A model generated the notes under the pieces. It worked only from the letters and a program-made list of their open reading frames with translations. It was not told the DNA's origin and made no database searches. A stretch of DNA of 64,000 bases, from NCBI GenBank assembly GCA_018241765.1, contig JAFEDD010000019.1, positions 55,652 to 119,651 on the forward strand, read 5' to 3'. The stretch comes from Pseudomonadota bacterium. GTDB taxonomy: Bacteria; Pseudomonadota; Gammaproteobacteria; Burkholderiales; Casimicrobiaceae. Positions 17,137 through 25,081 of the stretch are shown here, piece by piece; positions within the stretch are counted from its first letter, which is position 1, and every line of letters starts with the position of its first letter. The translations under genes were made by a program, and so were the position numbers.

Positions 17137-17664
17137 ATGGATCTCGCGCTTCGCATCGTCAAATATTCGGTTGGCCTCATGATCGTGCTGATCGCGGCCG
17201 GCTTTCTGCTGCCCGAGCACTACCGCGTCGAGCGCGGCGTCTCCATCGCGGCGCCGCCCCCCCGCGTCTTCGCGCTGGTGGCCGAGCAGCGCGACTGGCG
17301 CCGCTGGTCGCTGTGGCACCAGCGCGACCCGGACATGCAGTTCAACTATTCGGGCCCCGACGCCGCCACCGGCGCCACCGTCACCTGGCAAAGCCGCAGC
17401 GAGGGCAACGGTCGCATGCAGTGGCGCGCCGTCGACGGCAACCGGCGCATCGACTACGAACTGACGATCGGCGACACCAAGCCGGCCGCCGGCGAGATCA
17501 CCTTCGCGCCGGAAGGCGACGGCACCCGCGTCACCTGGACATTGCAGGGCGACGTCGGCGTCTATCCGGTGTTTCGCTGGCTCGGCCTCGTGATGGGCCG
17601 CGTCATCGGCCCCGATCTCGATGTGAGCTTGAACAACCTGAAAAAACTGGCGGAGACAGCATGA
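17137..17664 (+). CDS. membrane-anchored SRPBCC (polyketide cyclase-like) protein
   Basis: 175 aa from the ATG at 17137 (MDLALRIVKYS). One N-terminal membrane helix (~residues 8-25) precedes a START/SRPBCC fold beginning VERGVSIAAPPPRVFALVAEQRDWRRWSLW, which forms a hydrophobic ligand pocket in this superfamily. It ends QGDVGVYPVFRWLGLVMGRVIGPDL, as in related SRPBCC proteins. Its stop codon overlaps the ATG of the inositol oxygenase gene (ATGA), so the two are very probably translated together. No function is assigned. Confidence 0.75.
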   Translation: MDLALRIVKYSVGLMIVLIAAGFLLPEHYRVERGVSIAAPPPRVFALVAEQRDWRRWSLWHQRDPDMQFNYSGPDAATGATVTWQSRSEGNGRMQWRAVDGNRRIDYELTIGDTKPAAGEITFAPEGDGTRVTWTLQGDVGVYPVFRWLGLVMGRVIGPDLDVSLNNLKKLAETA

Positions 17665-18473
17665 CCACGACCCTCCTTGCAAGCGACGACAAGAAAACCG
17701 CTTACCGCGACTACGCCGCGCCGCAGCGCGCGGACGGCTTCGACACCGTGCGCGAGTTCTATCGGCTGAACCACATGCATCAGACGCACGACTTCGTGCT
17801 CGCGAAGAAGGCCGACTTCCTGCGCTTCAACCGCCGTCGGATGTCGCCGTGGGAGGCGCTCGACTTCCTTAACACGCTGGTCGACGACAGCGACCCCGAC
17901 ATCGCGCTGCCGCAGATCGATCATCTGATCCAGACCGGCGAGGCGATGCGCGCCAACGGCGAACCCGAATGGATGGTGCTCACCGGCTTCATCCATGATC
18001 TCGGGAAGGTGCTGTGTCTGTTCGGTGAGCCGCAGTGGGCGGTGGTGGGCGACACCTTCCCGACCGGCTGCGCGTATTCCGACCGCGTCGTCTGGAGCGA
18101 ATTCTTCGCGCTGAACCCCGACCGGCAGCGCCCCGAACTGCAAACGAAATACGGCGTCTACGCGCCCAACTGCGGACTCGACGCCGTGCAGCTGAGCTGG
18201 GGGCACGACGAATACCTCTATCACATGGTCAAGCCCTATCTGCCGCTCGAAGGGCTCTACATGATCCGCTATCACAGCTTCTATGCGTGGCATCGCGAGA
18301 ACGAATACCAGCACCTGTGCAACGCGCAGGACGATGCGATGAAACCCTGGGTGCAGCGCTTCAATCCGTACGACCTCTATTCGAAGAACCCGAACCGCCC
18401 GAGCCTCGCCGAGGTGAAGCCGTACTACGAGGACTTGCTGGCGAAGTATCTTCCGGCGACGCTGGCGTTTTAG
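17661..18473 (+). CDS. myo-inositol oxygenase (MIOX)
   Basis: Di-iron enzyme that cleaves myo-inositol to D-glucuronate, 270 aa (animal MIOX is ~285). All six iron ligands of the family are present: H88 (QIDHLIQTGE), H112-D113 (GFIHDLGKV), H182 (SWGHDEYLY), H205 (MIRYHSFYAW) and D238 (FNPYDLYSK); the substrate lysine is K115. Stretches such as LFGEPQWAVVGDTFP match the animal and plant enzymes residue for residue. The ATG overlaps the upstream stop (ATGA). No iol or uronate catabolic genes are nearby, so the fate of glucuronate is unknown. Confidence 0.93.
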   Translation: MTTTLLASDDKKTAYRDYAAPQRADGFDTVREFYRLNHMHQTHDFVLAKKADFLRFNRRRMSPWEALDFLNTLVDDSDPDIALPQIDHLIQTGEAMRANGEPEWMVLTGFIHDLGKVLCLFGEPQWAVVGDTFPTGCAYSDRVVWSEFFALNPDRQRPELQTKYGVYAPNCGLDAVQLSWGHDEYLYHMVKPYLPLEGLYMIRYHSFYAWHRENEYQHLCNAQDDAMKPWVQRFNPYDLYSKNPNRPSLAEVKPYYEDLLAKYLPATLAF

Positions 18474-18805
18474 GGTTGTCAGGCCCCGGGCGCGGCATAG
18501 TGGCCCGTTTGAGAGATGGCGGTACGCGCAAGCGAAAGTCTCCGGATTCGACCTGCTCACCGCAGGCCCCGGAAAGCGCGAGTTTGGGCAGCGGGTCGAT
18601 CGCATTCACCCGATCGCCGACACCGGCAAATTTGATGCGCGACAAGACGCGCCGCACGAGCTTGGCATAGACTGGCCCACGGCACTCGTCTTGTGCGCCG
18701 CGGCAATGCGCGGCGGCGTGCGGCGGGGGTCGACGAAGACCCTGCACGTCCGACCTGTCTCGTTGTGGTTGTCGTTTTCCGTCGGACGGCAGCGGCCTTC
18801 TTAGC
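18474..18805. other. intergenic region before korC
   Basis: About 330 bp without a convincing gene or recognised element. It should hold the korC promoter, but no clear -35/-10 pair stands out. The only strong signal is the ribosome site at its right end. Confidence 0.5.
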
Positions 18806-18813
18806 AAAGGAGG
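18806..18813 (+). promoter_or_regulatory. ribosome binding site that fixes the TTG start of korC
   Basis: AAAGGAGG, near-perfect complementarity to the 16S 3' end, 7 nt before the TTG at 18821. No ATG in the right frame is equally placed, so korC begins with TTG. Confidence 0.85.
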
Positions 18814-18820
18814 CAGCAAG

Positions 18821-20659
18821 TTGCAACGCACGGACACCACCAACCCGGCCTGGTTTCACAAGGTCGTCGATTGTCAGTGGGCATGCCCCGCCCACACGCC
18901 GGTCCCCGAATACATCCGGCTGATCGCGCAGGGGCGTCACGACGACGCCTACATGGTCAACTGGGTCGCCAACGTGTTCCCCGGCATCCTCGGCCGCACC
19001 TGCGACCGGCCCTGTGAGCCGGCTTGCCGGCGCGGTCGGGTCGAGGAGAACAACGGCGTGAAGCCCGAGCCGGTCGCGATCTGCCGCTTGAAGCGCGTGG
19101 CCGCCGACATGAAGGGCGACGTCAAGGCGCGCATGCCGCAGGTCGGCCCGGCCAACGGCAAGCGCGTGGCGTGCGTGGGTGCCGGGCCGGCCTCGCTCAC
19201 CGTGGCGCGCGATCTGGCGCCGCTCGGCTACGAGGTCACGGTGTTCGATGGCGAAGCGAAGGCCGGCGGCTTCATGCGCCAGCAGATTCCGCGCTTTCGG
19301 CTGCCCGAGGAAGTGATCGACGAGGAGATGGGCTACGTCTTCGATCTCGGCGTGCGCTTTCGCGCCGGTGAGCGCATCGATTCCATGAAGGCGCTGCTCG
19401 GTGCGGGCTATGACGCGATCTTCGTCGGCAGCGGCGCGCCGCGCGGCCGAGATCTCGATCTGCCCGGTCGAGCGCAGGCCGCGGCCAACATTCACATCGG
19501 CATCGACTGGTTGGCCTCGGTCTCGTTTGGCCACATCACGAAGATCGGCAAGCGCGTGATCGTGCTCGGTGGCGGCAACACGGCGATGGACTGCTGCCGC
19601 TCGGCCAAGCGGCTCGGTGGCGAAGACGTCAAGGTCATCGTGCGCAGCGGTTTCGAGGAGATGAAGGCTTCACCGTGGGAGAAGGAGGATGCCATGCACG
19701 AGGGCATCCCGATCCTCAACTACCACGTGCCGAAGAGCTTCGAGCACGAGGGCGGCCGCCTGCGCGGCATGACCTTCGAGATCGTGCGTGCCGAGTACAA
19801 CGCCGAGGGGCGCCGCACGCTGGTCGCCACCGGCGAGCCCGATGTCTTCGTGCCCTGCGACGACGTGCTGGTCGCGGTCGGTCAGGAAAACGCGTTTCCG
19901 TGGATCGAGCGCGATTGCGGCATCGAGTTCGACCGCTGGGGTCTGCCAAAACTCGGCAGCACGACGCACCAGTCGACGCTGCCGCAGGTTTTCTTTGGCG
20001 GCGATGCGGCGTTCGGGCCGAAGAACATCATCACGGCGGTGGCGCACGGGCACGAAGCGGCGGTATCGATCGATCGCTTCCTGCACGGCGAGGACGTCGC
20101 GAAGCGGCCGCCGCCGATGACCAATCTGGTGTCCCAGAAGATGGGCATCCATGAGTGGAGCTACAGCAACGAGGCGACCAACGATGCGCGCTTCAAGGTG
20201 CCCTGGGTCAAGGCCGAGCGGGCGCTGGCGAGCATCAAGGTCGAGGTGGAGCTTGGCTTCGACGCGGCCACGGCGTTCAAGGAGGCCGAGCGCTGCCTGA
20301 ACTGCGACGTGCAGACGGTGTTCACCGATTCGCTGTGCATCGAGTGCGACGCCTGCATCGACATCTGCCCGACCGACTGCCTGACGTTGACCGAGAACGG
20401 CGACGAGGCGGATCTGCGCACGCGGCTCACGGCGCCGGCGACCAATCTCGATCAAGGACTCTTCGTGTCGAGCCCGCTGAAGACGCTGCGCATCATGGCC
20501 AAGGACGAGGACGTGTGCCTGCACTGCGGACTGTGCGCCGAGCGCTGCCCGACCGGCGCCTGGGACATGCAGAAATTCCGCCTCGACGTCACGCACGCAG
20601 GGCCCGGTTGCCGCGATCAGGCGCCGCCGCGCCGCGTGCTGGCCGCTGCGGCCGAATGA
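18821..20659 (+). CDS. korC: FAD/NAD(P)-binding iron-sulfur subunit of 2-oxoacid oxidoreductase
   Basis: 612-aa flavoprotein related to the glutamate synthase small subunit. In order: an N-terminal Cys cluster (CPAHTPVPEYIRL, then CDRPCEPACRRGRVEE), an FAD site VGAGPASLTVARDLAPLGY, an NAD(P) site VIVLGGGNTAMDCCRSAKRLG split by the FAD domain, and two C-terminal 4Fe-4S motifs (CIECDACIDICPTDC and CLHCGLCAERCPTGA). It should pass electrons between the KorAB ferredoxin-level site and NAD(P). The set matches the three-subunit 2-oxoglutarate:NADP+ oxidoreductase known from Azoarcus-type aromatic degraders. It starts at TTG with a strong ribosome site. Confidence 0.85.
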   Translation: MQRTDTTNPAWFHKVVDCQWACPAHTPVPEYIRLIAQGRHDDAYMVNWVANVFPGILGRTCDRPCEPACRRGRVEENNGVKPEPVAICRLKRVAADMKGDVKARMPQVGPANGKRVACVGAGPASLTVARDLAPLGYEVTVFDGEAKAGGFMRQQIPRFRLPEEVIDEEMGYVFDLGVRFRAGERIDSMKALLGAGYDAIFVGSGAPRGRDLDLPGRAQAAANIHIGIDWLASVSFGHITKIGKRVIVLGGGNTAMDCCRSAKRLGGEDVKVIVRSGFEEMKASPWEKEDAMHEGIPILNYHVPKSFEHEGGRLRGMTFEIVRAEYNAEGRRTLVATGEPDVFVPCDDVLVAVGQENAFPWIERDCGIEFDRWGLPKLGSTTHQSTLPQVFFGGDAAFGPKNIITAVAHGHEAAVSIDRFLHGEDVAKRPPPMTNLVSQKMGIHEWSYSNEATNDARFKVPWVKAERALASIKVEVELGFDAATAFKEAERCLNCDVQTVFTDSLCIECDACIDICPTDCLTLTENGDEADLRTRLTAPATNLDQGLFVSSPLKTLRIMAKDEDVCLHCGLCAERCPTGAWDMQKFRLDVTHAGPGCRDQAPPRRVLAAAAE

Positions 20660-20674
20660 ACGGAAGGGAACAAC

Positions 20675-20701
20675 ATGCCGAAGGGTGCACCGAGACGATG
20701 A
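20675..20701 (+). other. eight-codon leader peptide overlapping the korA start
   Basis: ATG at 20675, preceded by GGAAGGGAA, encodes MPKGAPRR and stops with a TGA (20699-20701) that overlaps the korA ATG (20698-20700). korA itself has no good ribosome site, so this mini-ORF could load ribosomes for korA by coupling. This is an inference from spacing. Confidence 0.4.
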
Positions 20702-22542
20702 ACGCCATCACCGCCGTCAACGATTTCGTGGTCAAGTTCGCCAACGTGAACGGATCCGGTTCTGCCTCGGCGAACGAATTGTTCGCCAAGGCCATCATGC
20801 GCATGGGCGTGCCGGTCGCGCCGCGCAACATCTTTCCGAGCAACATCCAGGGGCTGCCGACGTGGTACGAGGCCCGCGTCTGCGAGAAGGGCTATGCCGG
20901 ACGTCGCGGTGGTGTCGACCTGATGGTCGCCATGAACCCGCAGACGTGGGACGCCGACGTCTCCGAAATCGCGCCGGGCGGTTATCTGTTCTACGACAGC
21001 ACGCGCCCGATGCTCGCCTCGAAGTTCCGTGCCGACGTCAACGTGATCGGGGTGCCGCTGACGGCCATCGCCAACGCCACCTACAGCGACCCGCGCCAGC
21101 GTCAGCTCTTCAAGAACATCATCTACGTCGGCGCGCTGTCGGTGCTGCTCGATGTGGATGCTTCCGTGTTCGAGACGCTGTTCGCCGAGCAGTATCGCGG
21201 CAAGGAGCGGCTGCTCGAATCGAACGTGCGCGCGCTGCACCTCGGGCGCGACTACGTGCGCGAACATCTGGCGGCGCCGATCGGGCTGCGCGTCGAGCGG
21301 CGGGATCACGTCGGCGAGCAGATCTTCGTCGACGGCAACAGTGCCATCGCGCTCGGGCTCGTCTACGGCGGCGCGACGGTGGCGGCGTGGTATCCGATCA
21401 CGCCGTCGACATCGATTGCGGAAGCGTTCCAGAAATATTGCTCGAAGTACCGCGTCGATGCGGCGAGTGGGCGCCAGAACTTCGCCATCGTGCAGGCCGA
21501 GGACGAGCTTGCGGCGATCGGCGTCGTCGTCGGCGCGGGCTGGAACGGCGCACGGGCGTTCACGGCCACCTCCGGCCCCGGCATTTCGCTGATGACGGAG
21601 TTCATCGGGCTCGCCTATTTCGCCGAGATTCCGGTCACCATCATCGACGTGCAGCGCGGCGGCCCCTCGACCGGCATGCCGACCCGCACGCAGCAGTCCG
21701 ACCTCATCTCCACGGCCTACGCCTCGCACGGCGACACCAAGCATGTGCTGCTGTTCCCGCAAGACCCGCACGAGTGCTTCGAGCACGCCGCGGCGGCGCT
21801 CGATCTGGCGGACCGCCTGCAGACCCCGATCTTCGTGATGACCGACCTCGACATCGGCATGAACCAGCGGTTGTGCCGACCCTTCCAGTGGGACGAGCAG
21901 CGCGACTACGATCGCGGCAAGGTGATGAGCGCGGCGGAACTCGACGCGGGACGCGAATTCGCGCGTTACAAGGATGTCGACGGCGATGGCATCCCCTGGC
22001 GCACGCTGCCGGGCACCCACCCGACCAAGGGCAGCTACTTCACGCGCGGCACCACGCGCGACCCCTACGCGCGCTATTCCGAGCGCGGACCGGACTACCT
22101 CTACAACATGGATCGGCTGCGCCGCAAGTTCAAAACGGCGGCGACGCTTGTGCCGCAGCCGGTCGAGCGTGCGGCGAAGCAAAAAACGCCTTGGGGCGTC
22201 ATCTACTTTGGTTCCACATCGCCGGCGATGGCCGAGGCGCTCGACGTGCTGGAGGCGCGCGGCATCGCGGTCGACGCGATGCGGCTGCGGGCGTTCCCGT
22301 TTCCGGACTCGGTGCCGGCATTCATCGCGGCGCACGAACGGGTGTTCGTCGTCGAGCAGAACGTCGATGCGCAGATGCGCTCGATGCTGATCAACGAGCT
22401 CGAAATCGACCCCGCGCGACTGATCAAGGTGCTGCACTGCGACGGCACGCCGATCACCGCGCGCTTCATCACCCGCACCATCGCCGAACACATCGAAGCG
22501 GCAGGCAAGGCAACGCCTGAGCGCGCCATGGAGGCCGCATGA
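20698..22542 (+). CDS. korA: 2-oxoacid:acceptor oxidoreductase, fused gamma-alpha subunit
   Basis: 614-aa subunit. Residues ~1-195 are the gamma domain (FANVNGSGSASANELFAKAI, YEARVCEKGYAGRRGGVDLM). From ~210 the alpha domain follows, with the pyrimidine-binding PITPSTSIAEAF and GPGISLMTEFIGLAYFAEIP. With KorB it oxidatively decarboxylates a 2-oxoacid, probably 2-oxoglutarate, to acyl-CoA using thiamine diphosphate. The ATG at 20698 is chosen from homology and from the overlap with the short leader peptide. It overlaps korB by 4 bp (ATGA). Substrate specificity is inferred from the gene set. Confidence 0.88.
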   Translation: MNAITAVNDFVVKFANVNGSGSASANELFAKAIMRMGVPVAPRNIFPSNIQGLPTWYEARVCEKGYAGRRGGVDLMVAMNPQTWDADVSEIAPGGYLFYDSTRPMLASKFRADVNVIGVPLTAIANATYSDPRQRQLFKNIIYVGALSVLLDVDASVFETLFAEQYRGKERLLESNVRALHLGRDYVREHLAAPIGLRVERRDHVGEQIFVDGNSAIALGLVYGGATVAAWYPITPSTSIAEAFQKYCSKYRVDAASGRQNFAIVQAEDELAAIGVVVGAGWNGARAFTATSGPGISLMTEFIGLAYFAEIPVTIIDVQRGGPSTGMPTRTQQSDLISTAYASHGDTKHVLLFPQDPHECFEHAAAALDLADRLQTPIFVMTDLDIGMNQRLCRPFQWDEQRDYDRGKVMSAAELDAGREFARYKDVDGDGIPWRTLPGTHPTKGSYFTRGTTRDPYARYSERGPDYLYNMDRLRRKFKTAATLVPQPVERAAKQKTPWGVIYFGSTSPAMAEALDVLEARGIAVDAMRLRAFPFPDSVPAFIAAHERVFVVEQNVDAQMRSMLINELEIDPARLIKVLHCDGTPITARFITRTIAEHIEAAGKATPERAMEAA

Positions 22543-23594
22543 CCTACATCGCCAAACCGAAGCTGCATCACCCGACGCTCACCCGCAACAACGTCGGCTA
22601 CACGCGGCGCGACTATGAGGGGCGCATCTCCACGCTGTGCGCGGGTTGCGGCCATGATTCGATCTCCGCGGCCATCGTGCAGGCATGCTGGGAGCTCGAC
22701 ATCGAGCCGCACCGCGTCGCCAAGCTCTCCGGCATCGGCTGCTCCTCGAAGACGCCCGACTACTTCCTCGGCGCGTCGCACGGCTTCAACAGCGTGCACG
22801 GCCGCATGCCCTCGGTGCTGACCGGCGCCAATCTCGCCAATCGCGAGTTGCTCTATCTCGGCATCTCCGGCGATGGCGACTCCGCCTCGATCGGGCTCGG
22901 GCAGTTCGCCAACGCCATGCGGCGCGGCGTGCGCATGGCCTACATCGTCGAGAACAACGGCGTCTACGGACTGACCAAGGGGCAGTTCTCGGCCACCGCC
23001 GACCGCGGATCGAAGAGCAAGAAGGGCGCGATCAACACCGATGCGCCGATCGATCTCGTCGGGCTCGCGCTGCAACTCGGTGCCACCTACGTCGCTCGGA
23101 GCTTCTCGGGCGACAAGGCGCAGCTGGTGCCGCTCATCAAGGGCGCGATGGAGCACGGCGGCGCCGCGTTCATCGACGTCATCAGCCCCTGCGTGACCTT
23201 CAACAACCACGCCGGCAGCACCAAGAGCTATGACTACGTGCGCGAGCACAACGATGCCGTCAGCCGCATCGATTTCATCAGCGAGCACGAAGAGATCACC
23301 ACCGACTACGCGCCGGGCGAAGTGGTCGACGTGCGCCAGCACGATGGCAGCGTGCTGCGATTGCGCAAGCTGCATCCCGAGTACGACCCGACCGACCGTC
23401 TTGCGGCGATGAACTACATGCACGAGCAGCAGGCGCGCGGCGAAATCGTCACCGGGCTGCTCTACGTCGACCCGCTCGCCACCGACCTGCACACGGCGTT
23501 CAACACCACCGAGCGGCCGCTCAACACGCTCGGACGGGCGGAGCTGTGTCCTGGCGCACGCGCGCTCGACAAGATCAACGCGTCGCTGCGCTAG
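22539..23594 (+). CDS. korB: 2-oxoacid:acceptor oxidoreductase beta subunit (TPP-binding)
   Basis: 351 aa. The beta subunit carries the thiamine diphosphate site, GISGDGDSASIGLGQ followed by IVENNGVYGLTKGQFS. It has the 4Fe-4S cysteines STLCAGCGHDSI and GIGCSSKTP, with a third in VISPCVTFNNH. It pairs with KorA. KorC supplies the electron outlet to NAD(P). Its TAG stop (23592-23594) sits within the ribosome site of the following CBS gene, so all four genes probably form one operon. Confidence 0.92.
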   Translation: MTYIAKPKLHHPTLTRNNVGYTRRDYEGRISTLCAGCGHDSISAAIVQACWELDIEPHRVAKLSGIGCSSKTPDYFLGASHGFNSVHGRMPSVLTGANLANRELLYLGISGDGDSASIGLGQFANAMRRGVRMAYIVENNGVYGLTKGQFSATADRGSKSKKGAINTDAPIDLVGLALQLGATYVARSFSGDKAQLVPLIKGAMEHGGAAFIDVISPCVTFNNHAGSTKSYDYVREHNDAVSRIDFISEHEEITTDYAPGEVVDVRQHDGSVLRLRKLHPEYDPTDRLAAMNYMHEQQARGEIVTGLLYVDPLATDLHTAFNTTERPLNTLGRAELCPGARALDKINASLR

Positions 23595-23605
23595 GAGCCC
23601 ACGTC

Positions 23606-24049
23606 ATGAGCAGCGAACGCACCGTCTTTCAATCGATGTCGCAGAAGCATGTGGTGAGCCTCGGCCCCACGGCCTCGGTGTGGGAGGCCGCCTGCCTGAT
23701 GACCGGCGCCAATTGCGGCAGCGTGCTGATCGTCGAGCCGCCGGGCAAGTTGCTCGGCATCGTCACCGAGCGCGACCTGATGACGCGCGTGCTCGCCCGC
23801 GCCCTGGCGCCCGACAAGACGCGGGTGGCCGACGTGATGACGCGCAACCCCTACTGCGTGACGCCGGAGACGCCGGTGGCCGACGCCGTGCTGATCATGA
23901 TCGAGCGCGGGTTTCGCCATCTGCCGGTCATCGGCGCCGGCGCCCGCATCCTCGGGGTGTTCTCGGTGCGCGATGCGCTGCCGCGCGAGATTGGCGCCGC
24001 GCAGAGCCTCGCCGAATTCAACGAGCAGGTGAACGACGCCCGCGGCTGA
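23606..24049 (+). CDS. two-CBS-domain protein
   Basis: 147 aa made almost wholly of a CBS pair (residues ~8-65 and ~75-130, with GIVTERDLMTRVLA and GVFSVRDALPRE). Such modules bind adenosine nucleotides and act as energy sensors. The ATG at 23606 has GGAG 9 nt upstream, right at the korB stop. Being last in the kor operon suggests it regulates or senses the state of the oxidoreductase; that is inference. Confidence 0.85.
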   Translation: MSSERTVFQSMSQKHVVSLGPTASVWEAACLMTGANCGSVLIVEPPGKLLGIVTERDLMTRVLARALAPDKTRVADVMTRNPYCVTPETPVADAVLIMIERGFRHLPVIGAGARILGVFSVRDALPREIGAAQSLAEFNEQVNDARG

Positions 24050-24095
24050 CCTTCACGGCATCGCCGGCGGGGGCGTTGCGACCAACAATGCGCTT

Positions 24096-24213
24096 CAACT
24101 TTTTGTCGAAAGGCGCATCCATGACGGGCTTGGCGCGCGATTTCGCATGAAGTCGACTTTCATCGTTTTGTTGCTGCAAGCCTGTTGTGGATGCGCCTTG
24201 CAGCAAAAAGTTG
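24096..24213. repeat. palindromic intergenic element, copy 3 (longest hairpin)
   Basis: The core 24115-24194 is 80 bp like copies 1 and 2: arms gcatccatgacgggcttg and caagcctgttgtggatgc. Pairing extends outwards (caactttttg...ggcgcatcc with ggatgcgcc...caaaaagttg), giving arms of about 37 bp. The centre contains aagtcgactttc. It lies between the CBS gene and the convergent mtfA gene. Confidence 0.8.
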
Positions 24214-24262
24214 ATGCGAGATTTTGCGTGTGCGAGCACACCCGTGCGCGCGCGGCGCGGGC

Positions 24263-25066
24263 TCAGCCGAGGATGCGCCCGGCCACCGGATCGATGCAGA
24301 AATAGCGGCGCAGTTCGCCGAAATAGTCCGGGTATTCCTCACGCAGCAGTTCCGGTTCGGCGAAGAACACTTCGCAGCTCACGGCAAAGAATTCGCCGAT
24401 GTCTTCGGCGGCGTAGGGGTCGATCGCGGTGTCCTCGTCGCCTTCCACTCGGTGGCGAAAGTCATCGAAGGCTGCGCCGATGGCGTGCGCGAAGGTGCGT
24501 CGCGCCTCACCATGCAACGGCGGAATGCCGTCGACCTCGCCGTCGAGCAGGTCGATCTTGTGGGCAAACTCGTGGATGACGAGCGCCATGCCGCTGTCCT
24601 CGTAGCCTGCCTCCACGGCGGGCCACGAAAGCAGCACCGGCCCCTGCGGCAGGCTCTCGCCGAGGACCATCTCATCGGAGGTGTGCACGACGCCGGCCTC
24701 GTCCTCGTAGTCCTGCGTCGACGGAAAATCGTCGGGATGCACGACCACGTTGTCGAACCCGCCATAGTCGTGCAGCGCCTCGGTCACGCTCTCGTCGCGT
24801 CCGAGGATCAAGAGGCAGGCCTGCGCGGCGATGATGATGCGCATCAGCGGCGTCACATCGAGCGCATGCGGGCCGTCGTCGGCGCCGCTGACGATGTTCT
24901 TCTCGACCAGAAACAGCGTGCTCAATTCACGCAGCCGGGCGAGCGCTGCCGCGTCGTAATGGTCGAGGAAGGGCAGTTCGTGCAACGCCGCCTGCCATTG
25001 CGCGTCCGGAATCGCCCAATCGTCGAGGAGGCGCTTTCGACGCCTTTCCTTCAACCAAGCAAACAC
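24263..25066 (-). CDS. mtfA: MtfA-type zinc metallopeptidase (M90)
   Basis: 267 aa. The zinc-binding motif HEFAH is at residues 165-169 in ALVIHEFAHKIDLLDG. The third ligand region is EDIGEFFAVSCEVFFAEP. In enterobacteria MtfA binds the glucose repressor Mlc and is an aminopeptidase; no Mlc gene is nearby, so only the peptidase role is supported here. It sits 15 bp downstream of rmuC on the same strand. Confidence 0.92.
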   Translation of the reverse strand: MFAWLKERRRKRLLDDWAIPDAQWQAALHELPFLDHYDAAALARLRELSTLFLVEKNIVSGADDGPHALDVTPLMRIIIAAQACLLILGRDESVTEALHDYGGFDNVVVHPDDFPSTQDYEDEAGVVHTSDEMVLGESLPQGPVLLSWPAVEAGYEDSGMALVIHEFAHKIDLLDGEVDGIPPLHGEARRTFAHAIGAAFDDFRHRVEGDEDTAIDPYAAEDIGEFFAVSCEVFFAEPELLREEYPDYFGELRRYFCIDPVAGRILG

Positions 25067-25081
25067 ATCCGCGCTCCGTGC

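Noticed and set aside
18660..18700. Sigma-54 promoter before korC
   Set aside because: TGGCATAGACTGGC resembles the -24 half only; the -12 TTGC element is missing.
20617..22491. 624-codon minus-strand frame opposite korA
   Set aside because: Antisense shadow of korA with no recognisable domain.
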